Assembly (NCBI RefSeq): GCF_027579695.1
Contig: NC_083596.1
Coordinates: 49,723,257-49,787,256 of the forward strand
Origin: Neoarius graeffei
Taxonomy: Eukaryota; Chordata; Actinopteri; Siluriformes; Ariidae
DNA: 64,000 nt
Direction: 5' to 3'
In this document: piece by piece, positions 1 through 12,242 of the stretch
Layout of the letters: each line of letters opens with the position of its first letter
Position numbering within the stretch: position 1 is the stretch's first letter
Program-made: the position numbers and the translations under genes
Notes under the pieces: generated by a model
The model's database searches: none
The model's input: only the letters and a program-made list of their open reading frames with translations
What the model was told of the DNA's origin: nothing

Positions 1-3000
1 ACAGAATAGACAACTATTATCAGAATGCACTCTGTGGTTCTAGAATGTAATAGACAACTATTAGTAGAATGCACAATGTGGTTCTAGAATGGAAAAGACA
101 ACTATTATCAGAATGCACTCTGGGGTTCTAGAATGTAATAGACAACTATTATCAGAATGCACACTGTGGTTCTTGAATGTAATAGATAACTATCATCAGA
201 ATACACTCTGTTGTTCTAGAATGTAATAGACAACTATTATCAGAATGCACTCCTTAGTTCTTGAATGGAAGAGACAACTATTATCAGAATGCATGCTGTG
301 GTTCTAGAATGCAATAGACAACTTATTAGAATGCATAATGTGGTTCTAGAATGGAAGAGACAACTATTATCAGATTGCACTCTGTGGTTCTCAAATGTAA
401 TACATAACTATTATCAGAATGCATTCTGTGGTTCTAGAATGTAATAGACAACTATTATTAGAATGCACACTGTGGTTCTTGAATGTAATCGATAACTATA
501 ATCAGAATACAGTCTGTGGTTCTAGAATGTAATAGACAACTATTAGCAGAATATACTCTGTGGTTTTAGAATGGAACAGACTATTATTAGAATACACACT
601 GTGGTTCTAGAATGCAATAGACAACTTATTAGAATGCACAATGTGGTTCTAGAATGGAAGAGACAACTATTATCAGAATGCACTCTGTGGTTCTCAAATG
701 TAATACACAACTATTATCAGAATGCACTCTGGGGTTCTAGAATGTAACAGACAACTATTATCAGTATGCACTCCTTGGTTCTTTAATGGAAGAGTCAACT
801 ATTATCAGAATGCACTCTGGTTCTAGAATGTAATAGACAACTATTATCAGAATGCACGCTGTGGTTCTTGAATGTAATAAATAACTATCTTCAGAATACA
901 CTCTGTGGTTCTAGAACGTAATAGACAACTATTATCAGTATGCACTTCTTGGTTCTTGAATGGAAGAGACAACTATTATCAGAATGCACTCTGGTTCTAG
1001 AATGTAATAGACAACTATTATTAGAATGCACACTGTGGTTCTTGAATGTAATAGATAATTAGTATTAGAATACACACTGTGGTTCTAGAATGTAATAGAC
1101 AACTATTATTAGAATGCACACTGGTTCAAGAATGTAATAGATAACTATAATCAGAATACAGTCTGTGGTTCTAGAATGTAATAGACAACTATTAGCAGAA
1201 TATACTCTGTGGTTCAATAATGTAACAGACAACTATTATTAGAATACACAATGTGGTTCAAGAATGGAAGAGACAACTATTATCAGAATGCACTCTGTGG
1301 TTCTGAAATGTAATACACAACTATTATCAGAATGCACTCTGGGGTTATAGAATGTAATAGACAACTATTATCAGAATGCACGCTGTGGTTCTTGAATGGA
1401 AGAGACAACTATTATCAGAATGCATGCTGTGGTTCTAGAATGTAATAGATAACTATCATCAGAATGCAAACTGTGGTTCTAGAATGGAAGAGACAACTAT
1501 TACTAGAATACACTCTGCGTTTCTAGAATGTAATAGACAACTATTAGCAGAATATACTCTGTGGTTCTAGAATGTAATAGACAACTATTATTAGAATACA
1601 CACTGTGGTTATAGAATGGAAGAGACAACTATTATCAGAATGCACTCAGTGGTTCTAGAATGTAATAGACAACTATTATCAGAATGCACACTGTGGTTCT
1701 TGAATGTAATAGATAACTATCATCAGAATACACTCTGTTGTTCTAGAATGTAATAGACAACTATTATCAGAATGCACTCCTTAGTTCTTGAATGGAAGAG
1801 ACAACTATTATCAGAATGCATGCTGTGGTTCTAGAATGCAATAGACAACTTATTAGAATGCATAATGTGGTTCTAGAATGGAAGAGACAACTATTATCAG
1901 ATTGCACTCTGTGGTTCTCAAATGTAATACATAACTATTATCAGAATGCATTCTGTGGTTCTAGAATGTAATAGACAACTATTATTAGAATGCACACTGT
2001 GGTTCTGGAATGTAATCGATAACTATAATCAGAATACAGTCTGTGGTTCTAGAATGTAATAGACAACTATTAGCAGAATATACTCTGTGGTTTTAGAATG
2101 GAACAGACTATTATTAGAATACACACTGTGGTTCTAGAATGCAATAGACAACTTATTAGAATGCACAATGTGGTTCTAGAATGGAAGAGACAACTATTAT
2201 CAGAATGCACTCTGTGGTTCTCAAATGTAATACACAACTATTATCAGAATGCACTCTGGGGTTCTAGAATGTAATAGACAACTATTATCAGTATGCACTC
2301 CTTGGTTCTTTAATGGAAGAGTCAACTATTATCAGAATGCACTCTGGTTCTAGAATGTAATAGACAACTATTATCAGAATGCACGCTGTGGTTCTTGAAT
2401 GTAATAAATAACTATCTTCAGAATACACTCTGTGGTTCTAGAACGTAATAGACAACTATTATCAGTATGCACTTCTTGGTTCTTGAATGGAAGAGACAAC
2501 TATTATCAGAATGCACTCTGGTTCTAGAATGTAATAGACAACTATTATTAGAATGCACACTGTGGTTCTTGAATGTAATAGATAATTAGTATTAGAATAC
2601 ACACTGTGGTTCTAGAATGTAATAGACAACTATTATTAGAATGCACACTGGTTCAAGAATGTAATAGATAACTATAATCAGAATACAGTCTGTGGTTCTA
2701 GAATGTAATAGACAACTATTAGCAGAATATACTCTGTGGTTCAATAATGTAACAGACAACTATTATTAGAATACACAATGTGGTTCAAGAATGGAAGAGA
2801 CAACTATTATCAGAATGCACTCTGTGGTTCTGAAATGTAATACACAACTATTATCAGAATGCACTCTGGGGTTATAGAATGTAATAGACAACTATTATCA
2901 GAATGCATGCTGTGGTTCTAGAATGTAATAGATAACTATCATCAGAATGCAAACTGTGGTTCTAGAATGGAAGAGACAACTATTACTAGAATACACTCTG

Positions 3001-3339
3001 CGTTTCTAGAATGTAATAGACAACTATTAGCAGAATATACTCTGTGGTTCTAGAATGTAATAGACAACTATTATTAGAATACACACTGTGGTTATAGAAT
3101 GGAAGAGACAACTATTATCAGAATGCACTCCGTGGTTCTAGAATGTAATAGACAACTATTATCAGAATGCACATTGTGGTTCTTCAATGTAATAGACAAC
3201 TATTATCAGAATGCACACTGTGGTTCTTGAATGCAATAGATAACTATCATCAGAATACACCCTGTAGTTCTAGAATGTAATAGACAACTATTATCAGAAT
3301 GCACACTGTGGTTCTAGAATGTAATAGACAACTATTATC
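1..3339. repeat. 44-bp satellite array (left block)
   Basis: Tandem units of about 44 bp. Each carries the words GTAATAGACAACTATTA, CAGAATGCACNCTG and TGGTTCTAGAATG with point variants (GGAAGAGACAACT, GATAACTATCATC, GCAATAGACAACTTATT). The variants recur in the same order at a distance of 1527 bp: TCCTTAGTTC at 251 and 1778, AATGTAATAAATAACTATC at 871 and 2398. The array is therefore organised in higher-order copies. After about 2900 the offset falls to 1483, one 44-bp unit fewer. There is no coding content. The array continues past the LTR element at 8809. Confidence 0.95.
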
Positions 3340-3910
3340 TGTTAGGACTAGGACTGTTTTGGCCTCTAGAGGCCGCTGTTATTTCCTTTTCGTGTCATGT
3401 TTATTTTGGCCTCTAGAGGCCGCCACTGTTCCTGTGTTTTGTGTTTGTGTTAATTGCCTGTTTAGTCCTGATTATCTTCACCTGTGTTCAATTTAGTTTG
3501 TGTATTTATACCCCCTGAGTTCAGTCCTCTTGTCACGGAGTCTTTGTGCTGTTATGTTTATCTCCAATTTCTTCTGTACCCTGTTCTTTATTTTGCATTT
3601 TGCTTTTCTTTTGGACCTAGTAGTTACTGTGTTTTTGGATCTTCTGAGCTTTGGTATTTTTGCCTTTTCTGTTTTTTTGGCTTTTGTTTTGTACTTTTGG
3701 ATTTTTTTATTTTTTCCCTTATATCTTCTGAGCGTTTTTGTATTTTTACTTTTTGGATATTTTTTGTACATATTGTAAATAAACCTTTTGATACTTTTTC
3801 TGCTTCCACCTCACGCCTCTGCATTTGAGTCATCCCCCTGGTGGCCTAGTGGGGGTTTGCTGGATTATCACACCAACGAACCAGGTTCGAATCCCAGCAA
3901 AACCCTAACA
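3340..3910 (+). repeat. 5' LTR of the chromovirus-type Gypsy element
   Basis: Starts TGTTAGGACTAGG and ends AAACCCTAACA. It contains the 14-bp palindrome GGCCTCTAGAGGCC twice, a TATA-like TATTTATA at 3503-3510, and AATAAA near 3778. Near its 3' end are a perfect box-B word GGTTCGAATCC (3884-3894) and a box-A-like TGGCCTAGTGG (3842-3852) at tRNA-like spacing. The flanking arms do not pair as a tRNA. Confidence 0.93.
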
Positions 3911-6900
3911 GAAAGACTCCGTCATGATCGACTCAGCAGAGGCTGCTTCAACTGTCTACCCGGCCATCCTTCAGGGAATTATGGCAGCTTTGACACGCTT
4001 CGGAGCGACCATGGAAGCTCATGGACGTACTCTCACCAGCCAACGTGAGGCCCTTGCTCGCCACGAGGAACTGCTTCAGCAAATTGGGAAAACCCTGGCA
4101 CAGCTGACATCTCTGCCTGCATCTCCTGATCCAGCTCCTGCTCCTGTGCCTCCTGCCATGCTGCCTTCTTCACCTCGCGAACCCAGCCTTCCTGCACCAC
4201 AGAGGTACGACGGCAAGCACAGTGAGTGCCGAGAGTTCCTTACCCAGTGTCAACTCACCTTTGAGCTTCAGCCTACCACCTACACTACGGATCGCTGCAA
4301 GATTGCCTTTGTGATCACCTTATTAGCTGGTAAGGCGCGAGCCTGGGCTACTGCTATCTGGCAAAGACAGGGACCTGAGTGCCTTGATTTCCAGCTGTTC
4401 TCTGAAGAGATGCTTCAGGTCTTCGATCAGGCGGACATCAGTACCGACGCAGCCCGAAAGCTCATGTCCATCCGGCAAGGAGGAAGCATCACAGATTACG
4501 CCATCTCGTTTCGGACGCTCGCAGCAGTAAGTGGATGGAACGAGACTGCCCTGGTGTCAGCCTTCCACCATGGTCTGTCTGACCCCATCAAGGACGGTCT
4601 GGCCTCTATTGGATGCCCAAGTGACCTCGAAACCCTTATCTCACATGCTATTCGTCTGGACAACAGGATGAGAGAATGCCACCAAGCCTTGAGCCCCCCC
4701 AGCCTCCCTACCTCTACCTGGAGACCGTCTACCTCCTTCAGTGACTGTCCAGAACCCATGCAAGTGGGTCGTACTCGCCTCTCCGCATCTGAGAGGGAGC
4801 GCAGAAGGAGGGACAAGTGCTGCATCTACTGTGGCAAGCCTGGTCACTTCCGAGCATCATGTCCCGAACTCTTGGGAAAAGGACCGCCCCGTCCAGCCAA
4901 GGGAGAGTTGTGACGGGGCCTACCCTCTCTCTCGGACTCCCTGGCCAAGGAATCTACATCCCGGTCTCCATCTCCTGGAGTGAGTCTGTCCACTCTTGTC
5001 AAGCTTTGTTAGACTCAGGGGCGGCTGGGAACTTTATGGATATTCACTTCGCCCAAAGCATCAATATTCCGACTGCACCTCTTGAAGTCCCACTGTCTGT
5101 GTCTGCCCTCGATGGCCAAGCATTAGGTGATGGAAGAGTCACCCAAGTTACTTCTCCAGTCTTCCTCCAGTCTCAAGGTCACAAGGAAGAAATATACCTG
5201 CACCTGATTCCTTCACCTGAGTTCCCAGTTATTCTAGGCCTTCCTTGGCTTACTCGCCACAACCCTCGCATAGACTAACAAGCCAGGTTGTGGAATGGGG
5301 CCCTGCATGCCATGCCTCTTGTCTGCTCTCTAGCTCTCCTGTGTCTCCTGCCGAGCCCCCTGATCTCACTGAGTTATCTCAAGTTCCCACAGAGTACTGG
5401 GATCTCAAGGAGGTATTCAGCAAGAGCAGGGCCGCCGTTCTTCCTCCGCACCGGGCCTACGACTGTGCCATCGACTTACTCCCTGGGACTACCCCTCCTC
5501 GTGGCAGACTGTTTTCCCTCTCTCAGCCAGAACGCAAGGCCATGGAGGAATACCTCAAAGACGCCCTGGTCTCTGGGTTCATTCGACCCTCCACCTCACC
5601 TGTTGGTGCCGGCTTCTTCTTTGTCGGCAAGAAGGATGGGGGGCTCCGACCATGTATTGACTACAGGGGCCTGAACAAGATCACTGTGCGCAACCGATAT
5701 CCCCTTCCGCTGATGTCCACTGCTTTCGACCTGCTCCAAGGTGCCACCGTCTTCACCAAGTTGGACCTACGGAACGCATACCACCTCATCCGTATCCGAC
5801 AGGGAGACGAGTGGAAGACTGCCTTTAACACCCCGTCTGGGCACTACGAATACCAGGTGATGCCCTTCGGACTCACCAACGCACCAGCTGTTTTTCAGGC
5901 CCTAATCAACGACGTCTTAAGGGACATGATTAACCTGTACGTTTTTGTCTACCTCGACGACATCCTTATCTTTTCCAAGACCGTGCAGGAGCACCGCCAC
6001 CATGTCCGCCAGGTTCTCCAGAGGCTGCTACAGAACAATCTGTTCGCCAAGGCCCAGAAATGCTAATTTCATGTTCCCGAGGTCTCCTTTCTGGGATTTA
6101 TTGTACGGACAGGCCAACTCCAAATGGACCCTGCCAAGACCCTGGCCGTCCGGGACTGGCCTACTCCCAAGTCCGTTAAGGAGGTTCAGCGGTTCTTAGG
6201 ATTCGCTAACTTCTACCGCAAGTTCATCAGGAACTTCAGTTCTGTAGCAGCACCCATGTCGGACCTCACCAAAGGGACAGGTGGATCTTATGTCTGGTCT
6301 CCTCAGGCAGAAAAGGCATTCAAAGACCTCAAGGACCGCTTCTGCATGGCACCCATTCTGGTCCTCCCGGACACCTCCCAACCATTCATCGTGGAGGTGG
6401 ACGCCTCGGACAGTGGTGTCGGCGCGGTGCTCTCTCAACGTTCGGAAGGAAAGCTGCACCCCTGCACTTACTTCTCCCACCGCCTGAGTCCTGCGGAGTC
6501 CCGGTACGATGTGGGGGATCGAGAACTGCTAGCGGTCAGACTGGCCCTTGAGGAGTGGAGGCACTGGCTGGAGGGAGCGCAACATCCATTCCTGGTTTGG
6601 ACTGACCACAAGAACCTGGAGTACCTCCAGCAAGCCAAGAGACTGAACCCTCGACAGGCTAGGTGGGCCCTGTTTTTCAGTCGGTTTGACTTCACCCTCT
6701 CGTACCGCCCCGGCTCCAAGAACACCAAACCTGATGCACTATCCAGGTTGTTCTCTGCCACTAACAGGGAGAATGAAGTCGGGCCTATTATCCCTGTGTC
6801 CCGGATTGTGGCCCCTGTCCGCTGGGGTATTGAGGAGGCTGTCCGATGAGCCCAACACCAGGACCCCGGTCCTGGGACGGGGCCACCGGGCCTCTTGTAC

Positions 6901-8197
6901 GTCCCACATCAAGCCCGGGCCAAGGTTCTCCAGTGGGGTCACTCTTCCCCTCTCACCGCCCACCCGGGAGCTCGGAGGACCCTGGACTTCCTGAAAAGAT
7001 GCTTCTGGTGGCCTAACATGGAGAAGGAAGTAAGGTCATTTGTCCTGTCCTGTGAGGTTTGCACCAGAACCAAGAACCCACGACAGCGTCCCCAGGGTCT
7101 CCTGCATCCTCTGACCATTCCCTGGTCCCACGTGGCAGTCGACTTCATCACGGGTCTCCCTGAGTCACAAGGTAACACGGTCATTTTGGTCATAGTTGAC
7201 AGATTCTCCAAGGCCTGCCGCTTCATACCACTGTGCAAACTCCCCTCTGCTCTTGAAACAGCGAAACTTATGTTTAATCATGTCTTCCGAGTCTTTGGTC
7301 TTCCACAGGACATCGTCTCAGACCGAGGGCCCCAGTTCTCCTCCCGAGTGTGGCACGGGTTCTGCAAGGTCATCGGAGCCACTGCCAGCCTCTCCTCTGG
7401 GTTTCACCCACAGTCCAATGGTCAGACGGAGAGGCTCAACCAGGACCTGGAAACCACCCTGCGAGGCCTGGCTATGGATAACCCGACATCGTGGAGCACC
7501 TGGCTGCCATGGGCAGAGTACGCCCACAACACCCTGCAGTCATCGGCCACCAAGCTGTCGCCATTCCAGTGCCAATTCGGGTTCCAGCCACCTCTGTTCC
7601 TGGACCAGGAGGAGGACGCGGGGGTGCCCTCGGTCAACCAATATGTGAGACGGTGTCACAAGACCTGGAGCAAGGTCAGGAAGACCCTCATACAGACCTC
7701 CAGAACCAACCAGACTCAGGCCAACCGCCATAGAAGACCTGCACACGCTTTCCGCCCTGGGCAGCGGGTTTGGCTGTCCACTAAGGACCTTCCGCTGCGG
7801 GTGGAGAACCGCAAGCTTGCTCCTCGCTACATTGGCCCCTTCAAGGTGGTGCGCAGGGTGAACCCTGTCTCCTACCGGCTCCAGTTGCCCCGGACTCTGA
7901 GGATCAACCCCACTTTCCATGTTTCCCTGTTGCGGCCTGTACTGACGTCTACGTATGCCCCTGCCCCTAGGAACCCCCCACCCCCCCGCATCTTCCAGGG
8001 TCAGACTGTGTTCACTGTGCATCGCCTGCTTGACTCCCGCCGGGTCCGCGGCGGGTTGCAATATCTGGTGGACTGGGAGGGCTATGGTCCTGAGGAGCGC
8101 TGCTGGGTTCCTGCTCGGGATGTCCTAGATAAAGAACTGTGTCGGGACTTCCATTCGGCCCATCCGGATCGCCCTGGGAACATCAGGAGACGCTCCT

Positions 8198-8229
<32 letters not shown>
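8198..8229 (+). other. G32 homopolymer at the polypurine-tract position
   Basis: Thirty-two consecutive G residues just upstream of the 3' LTR, where the plus-strand primer (polypurine tract) of an LTR element lies. The length may be a real expansion or an assembly or base-calling error. Confidence 0.85.
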
Positions 8230-8230
<1 letters not shown>

Positions 8231-8232
8231 CC

Positions 8233-8808
8233 TGTTAGGACTAGGACTGTTTTGGCCTCTAGAGGCCGCTGTTATTTCCTTTTCGTGTCATGTTTATTTT
8301 GGCCTCTAGAGGCCGCCACTGTTCCTGTGTTTTGTGTTTGTGTTAATTGCCTGTTTAGTCCTGATTATCTTCACCTGTGTTCAATTTAGTTTGTGTATTT
8401 ATACCCCCTGAGTTCAGTCCTCTTGTCACGGAGTCTTTGTGCTGTTATGTTTATCTCCAGTTTCCTCTGTACCCTGTTCTTTATTTTGCATTTTGCTTTT
8501 CTTTTGGACCTAGTAGTTACTGTGTTTTTGGATCTTCTGAGCTTTGGTATTTTTGCCTTTTCTTTTCTGTTTTTTTGGCTTTTGTTTTGTACTTTTGGAT
8601 TTTGTTATTTTTTCCCTTATATCTTCTGAGCGTTTTTGTATTTTTACTTTTTGGATATTTTTTGTACATATTGTAAATAAACCTTTTGATACTTTTTCTA
8701 CTTCCGCCTCATGCCTCTGCATTTGAGTCATCCCCCTGGTGGCCTAGTGGGGGTTTGCTGGATTATCACACCAACGAACCAGGTTCGAATCCCAGCAAAA
8801 CCCTAACA
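8233..8808 (+). repeat. 3' LTR of the chromovirus-type Gypsy element
   Basis: About 99% identical to the 5' LTR, with the same termini, paired palindromes and tRNA-like box A/box B words. It is followed directly by the target duplication TTATC, after which the satellite resumes. Confidence 0.93.
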
Positions 8809-9147
8809 TTATCAGAATGCAATCTGTGGTTCTTCAATGTAATAGACAACTGTTATCAGAATGCACACTGTGGTTCTTGAATGTGATAGATAACTATCAT
8901 CAGAATACACCCTGTTGTTCTAGAATGTAATAGACAACTATTATCAGAATGCATGCTGTGGTTCTAGAATGTAATAGATAATTATTTTCAGAATGCACAC
9001 TGTGGTTCTATAATGTAATAGACAACTATCATCAGAATACACTCACTGGTTCTAGAATGTAATAGACAACTATTATGAGAACGCACATTGTGGTTCTAGA
9101 ATGGAAGAGACAACTATTATCAGAATGCACTCTGTGGTTCTCAAATG
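8809..9147. repeat. 44-bp satellite array (middle block)
   Basis: Continuation of the 44-bp array after the LTR element, ending at the CTCAAATG target site of the hAT-like insertion. Confidence 0.93.
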
Positions 9148-9940
9148 CAGGGGCGCAGATACGTTTTTTTGAACTGGGGGGGACAAAGCTGCCAGCAAAT
9201 CAACCCCAACCCCACCCCCAACATGTGTTGTCAACATGTGTTGACTTTCTAACTATGCCTGTGTGTTGCGTGAGCGGCAGTCAGTCAACAACTCTTCGCA
9301 AAGTTTCCTTATGAAACAATATGCTCGCTGAAATTATGGCAGGGAACGCCAGATTAAACATTAAAACTGCCTTCTGAGCACTGTATCTACAGGCTACCAC
9401 TGAAAGGAGGCGGCTACCAGAAAGGCATCTCTACTCCGTACGATTTTACTTTCACTACGACATTACTTTGAACAGACTATCAAAAAATTGCAAGGTGATA
9501 TGATAAAGTATACTTACTTACAGTCGTTGTTTTTTGAAAAAACGATGCAGTCGTTTTCTGCCTTTTCGGTTTGGCACCCTTCATCATGCCGTGTTGGGGT
9601 CCTGAACTAGGAGCTGTCCCCGATATGCCTGTCAAACTTGTTGTGGGTAACCATAGCAACCAAGCTCGAGCTCGCAACCTGTGCAGTCTGCGCAGCTCAA
9701 CCAACCAAATATCAGTCTTTGTTTTGTTTTATGTGAGTTGTTGCAACTATGTATGTACTGCTGTGCACCTCAATAAACCGAATGGTAATTAGTCTTTTGA
9801 TTTTTCCGTGAGGTTTGCCTTATGCAAAGAAAGACAGCATAGACGTTTTTTCCTCCCTATAAGTGGGGGGGACCGAACGAGGTGAATTTAAATCTGGGTG
9901 GGACGAATCCCACCCGTCCCACCCTCTATCTGCGCCCGTG
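9148..9940. mobile_element. hAT-like non-autonomous element, CAGGGGCGCAGATA termini (copy 1)
   Basis: 793-bp insertion in the satellite with an 8-bp target duplication CTCAAATG (9140-9147 and 9941-9948). Inverted ends are CAGGGGCGCAGATA and TATCTGCGCCCGTG. The 8-bp duplication and the CA(G)GGG end are typical of hAT. On the minus strand around 9.5-9.6 kb a frame encodes KPKRQKTTASFFQKTT. That resembles the start of hAT transposases with a TTF/ZMYM-type N-terminus, so this is probably an internally deleted derivative. A shorter copy lies at 49686-50077. Confidence 0.9.
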
Positions 9941-10458
9941 CTCAAATGTAATACACAACTATTATCAGAATGCAATCTGTGGTTCTTGAATGGAAGAGAC
10001 AACTATTATCAGAATGCCTGTTGTGGTTCTAGAGTGTAATAGATAATTATTATCAGAATGCGCACTGTAGTTCTAGAATGTAATAGACAACTATCATCAG
10101 AATACACTCACTGGTTCTAGAATGTAATAGACAACTATTATCAGAATGCACTCTGTGGTTCTAGAAAGCAAGAGACAACTATTATCAGAAAGCATGCTGT
10201 GGTTCTAGAATGTAATAGATAACTATTATCAGAATGCACACTGTGGTTCTTGAATGTAATAGATAACTATTATCAGAATACATTCTGTGGTTCTGGAATA
10301 TAAGCGATAACTATTATGAGAATGCACACTGTGGTTCTAGAATGTAATGTAGACAATTGCTCTAATAAATAATTGCTGTTAGAATACTCAGTGTAGTCCA
10401 ATTCCACTGTGATTCTAGAAGAGACAACTGCTGTTAAAATGTTCAGTGTGGTTCTAGC
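9941..10458. repeat. 44-bp satellite array (right edge, degenerating)
   Basis: Further 44-bp units that become irregular after about 10350 and fade out near 10458. Confidence 0.88.
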
Positions 10459-10965
10459 TCTACCTCTTGTGACCCATTTTGATGGTGAGGAAAACCTGCA
10501 TTTTTAACATCGTTTACCGTTTTTTAGGATAAAAAGCTAAATTGTACAGACCACAAATACTAAAATATTTTCTGGTATTAATTGACCCTCGGCAGATATC
10601 CTGAAGGTAAAACACACATGCAGCTGTGCTCCAGAACATGCAAGAGTGACATTTACAACCAGCTGCAATAAATATTAGATTAATTATCAGCTCATTGTGT
10701 CTCTATGCAATGGAACACTGCATGACCTGCAGGCTCTGAGCTCTAAATGTTTTAAAATATTTCTTCTGTAAATTCTGAGATCAGGCAGAAGGCAACACAA
10801 GACAGGAAGTGGAGAGAGTCAGGTGGGGAGAAAGGGGAAGTTTCTGTCATTAAAATTTTGTTCCACGTCGATGCACACAATAATTGCAGAAATGTTCACA
10901 ATTTAAAGGAAGCAGCAGGACAGAGAATGAGGACATCACACAATATTAACCTGGAATACACACAA
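10459..10965. other. Non-repetitive spacer, nothing recognised
   Basis: About 500 bp of AT-rich sequence between two tandem arrays. I see no long open frame, RNA fold or transposon end. Confidence 0.6.
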
Positions 10966-12242
10966 CGTGTATCTGTCTCACCTACATCACTGTCTCCAGG
11001 AATCACCTGTCTCACCTAAATCACTGTCTCCAGGACTCACCTGTCTCACCTACATGAGAATCTACATCACTGTCTCCAGGACTCACCTGTCTCACCTACA
11101 CGAGAATCTACATCACTGTCTCCAGGACTCACCTGTCTCACCTACATGAGAATCTACATCACTGTCTCCAGGACTCACCTGTCTCACCTACATGACTGTC
11201 TCTAGGACTCACCTGTCACACCTACATCACTGTCTCTAGGACTGACCTGTCTCACTTGCATCATTGTCTCTAGGACTCACCTGTCTCATTTACATCACTG
11301 TCTCCAGGACTCACCTGTCTCACCTACACAAGAATCTACATCACTGTCTCCAGGACTCACCTGTATCACTGTTTCCAGGACTCACCTGTCTCACCTACAT
11401 GAGAGTCTACATCACTGTTTCCAGGACTCACCTGTCTCACCTACACAAGAGTCTACATCACTGTCTCCCGGACTCAGCTGTCTCACCTACATGAGCGTCT
11501 ACATCACTGTCTCCAGGACTCACCTGTCTCACCTACATTGCTGTCTCCAGGACTCACCTGTCTCACTACATCACTGTCTCCAGGACTCACCTGTCTCACC
11601 TACATCACTGTCTCAAGGACACACCTGTCTCACTACATCACTGTATCCAGGACTCACCTGTCTCACCTACATCACTGTCTCCAGGACTCACCTGTCTCAC
11701 CTACATCACTGTTTCCAGGACTCACCTGTCTCACTACATCACTGTCTCCAGGACTCATTTGTCTCACTACATCACTGTCTCCAGGACTCACTTGTCTCAC
11801 TACATCACTGTCTCCAGGACTCACTTATCTCACTACATAACTGTCTCCAGGACTCACCTGTCTCACCTACATCACTGTCTCCAGGACTCACCTGTCTCAC
11901 TACATCACTGTCTCCAGGACTCACCTGTCTCACCTACATCACTGTTTCCAGGACTCATCTGTCTCACCTACATCATTGTCTCTAGGACTCACCTGTCTCA
12001 CCTACATGACAGCCTCCAGAATTAACCTGTCTCACTGCCATCACTGTCTTCAGGATTCAGCTGCCTCACCTACATCACTGTCTTCAGGACTCCCCTGTCT
12101 CACCTACATCACTGCCTCCAAGACTCCCCTGTCTCACCTACATGACTGTCTCCAGGACTCATCTGTCTCACCTACATCACTGCCTCCAAGACTTCCCTGT
12201 CTCACCTACATGACTGTCTCCAGGACTCACCTGTCTCACCTA
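10966..12242. repeat. 34-bp minisatellite (left part)
   Basis: Tandem units of about 34 bp built from CTGTCTCACCTACATCACTG and TCTCCAGGACTCAC. Variants include insertions such as CATGAGAATCTA and units lacking CCTA. Open frames here are translations of the repeat in several frames, not genes. A Tc1-like element is inserted at a TA inside the array. Confidence 0.95.

Larger units (their letters stand above)
3340..8808 (+). mobile_element. Ty3/Gypsy LTR retrotransposon, chromodomain (chromovirus) type, near full length
   Basis: Fossil LTR element inside the 44-bp satellite, flanked by a 5-bp target duplication TTATC (3335-3339 and 8809-8813). 5' LTR 3340-3910, 3' LTR 8233-8808, both TG...CA. 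The LTRs differ by about six substitutions and one short indel (roughly 1%), so it is fairly young. Parts in order: gag at about 3.9-4.9 kb with a CCHC knuckle; protease at about 5.0 kb; reverse transcriptase at about 5.4-6.1 kb with the YLDD box; RNase H to about 6.8 kb; integrase at about 6.9-7.7 kb; chromodomain at about 8.0-8.15 kb (LVDWEGYGPEERCWVP). A run of 32 G precedes the 3' LTR as the polypurine tract. The leader is only 13 nt, and 11 of those pair with a stretch inside the LTR, as in self-priming Tf1/sushi-type elements. It looks almost whole but carries a few breaks. Confidence 0.93.

Noticed and set aside
1-3339. CRISPR-like array
   Set aside because: The 44-bp units are contiguous variants of one repeat with no unique spacers, in an animal genome.
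6196-6761. Minus-strand frames across the Gypsy interior
   Set aside because: Shadow frames of the plus-strand pol region.
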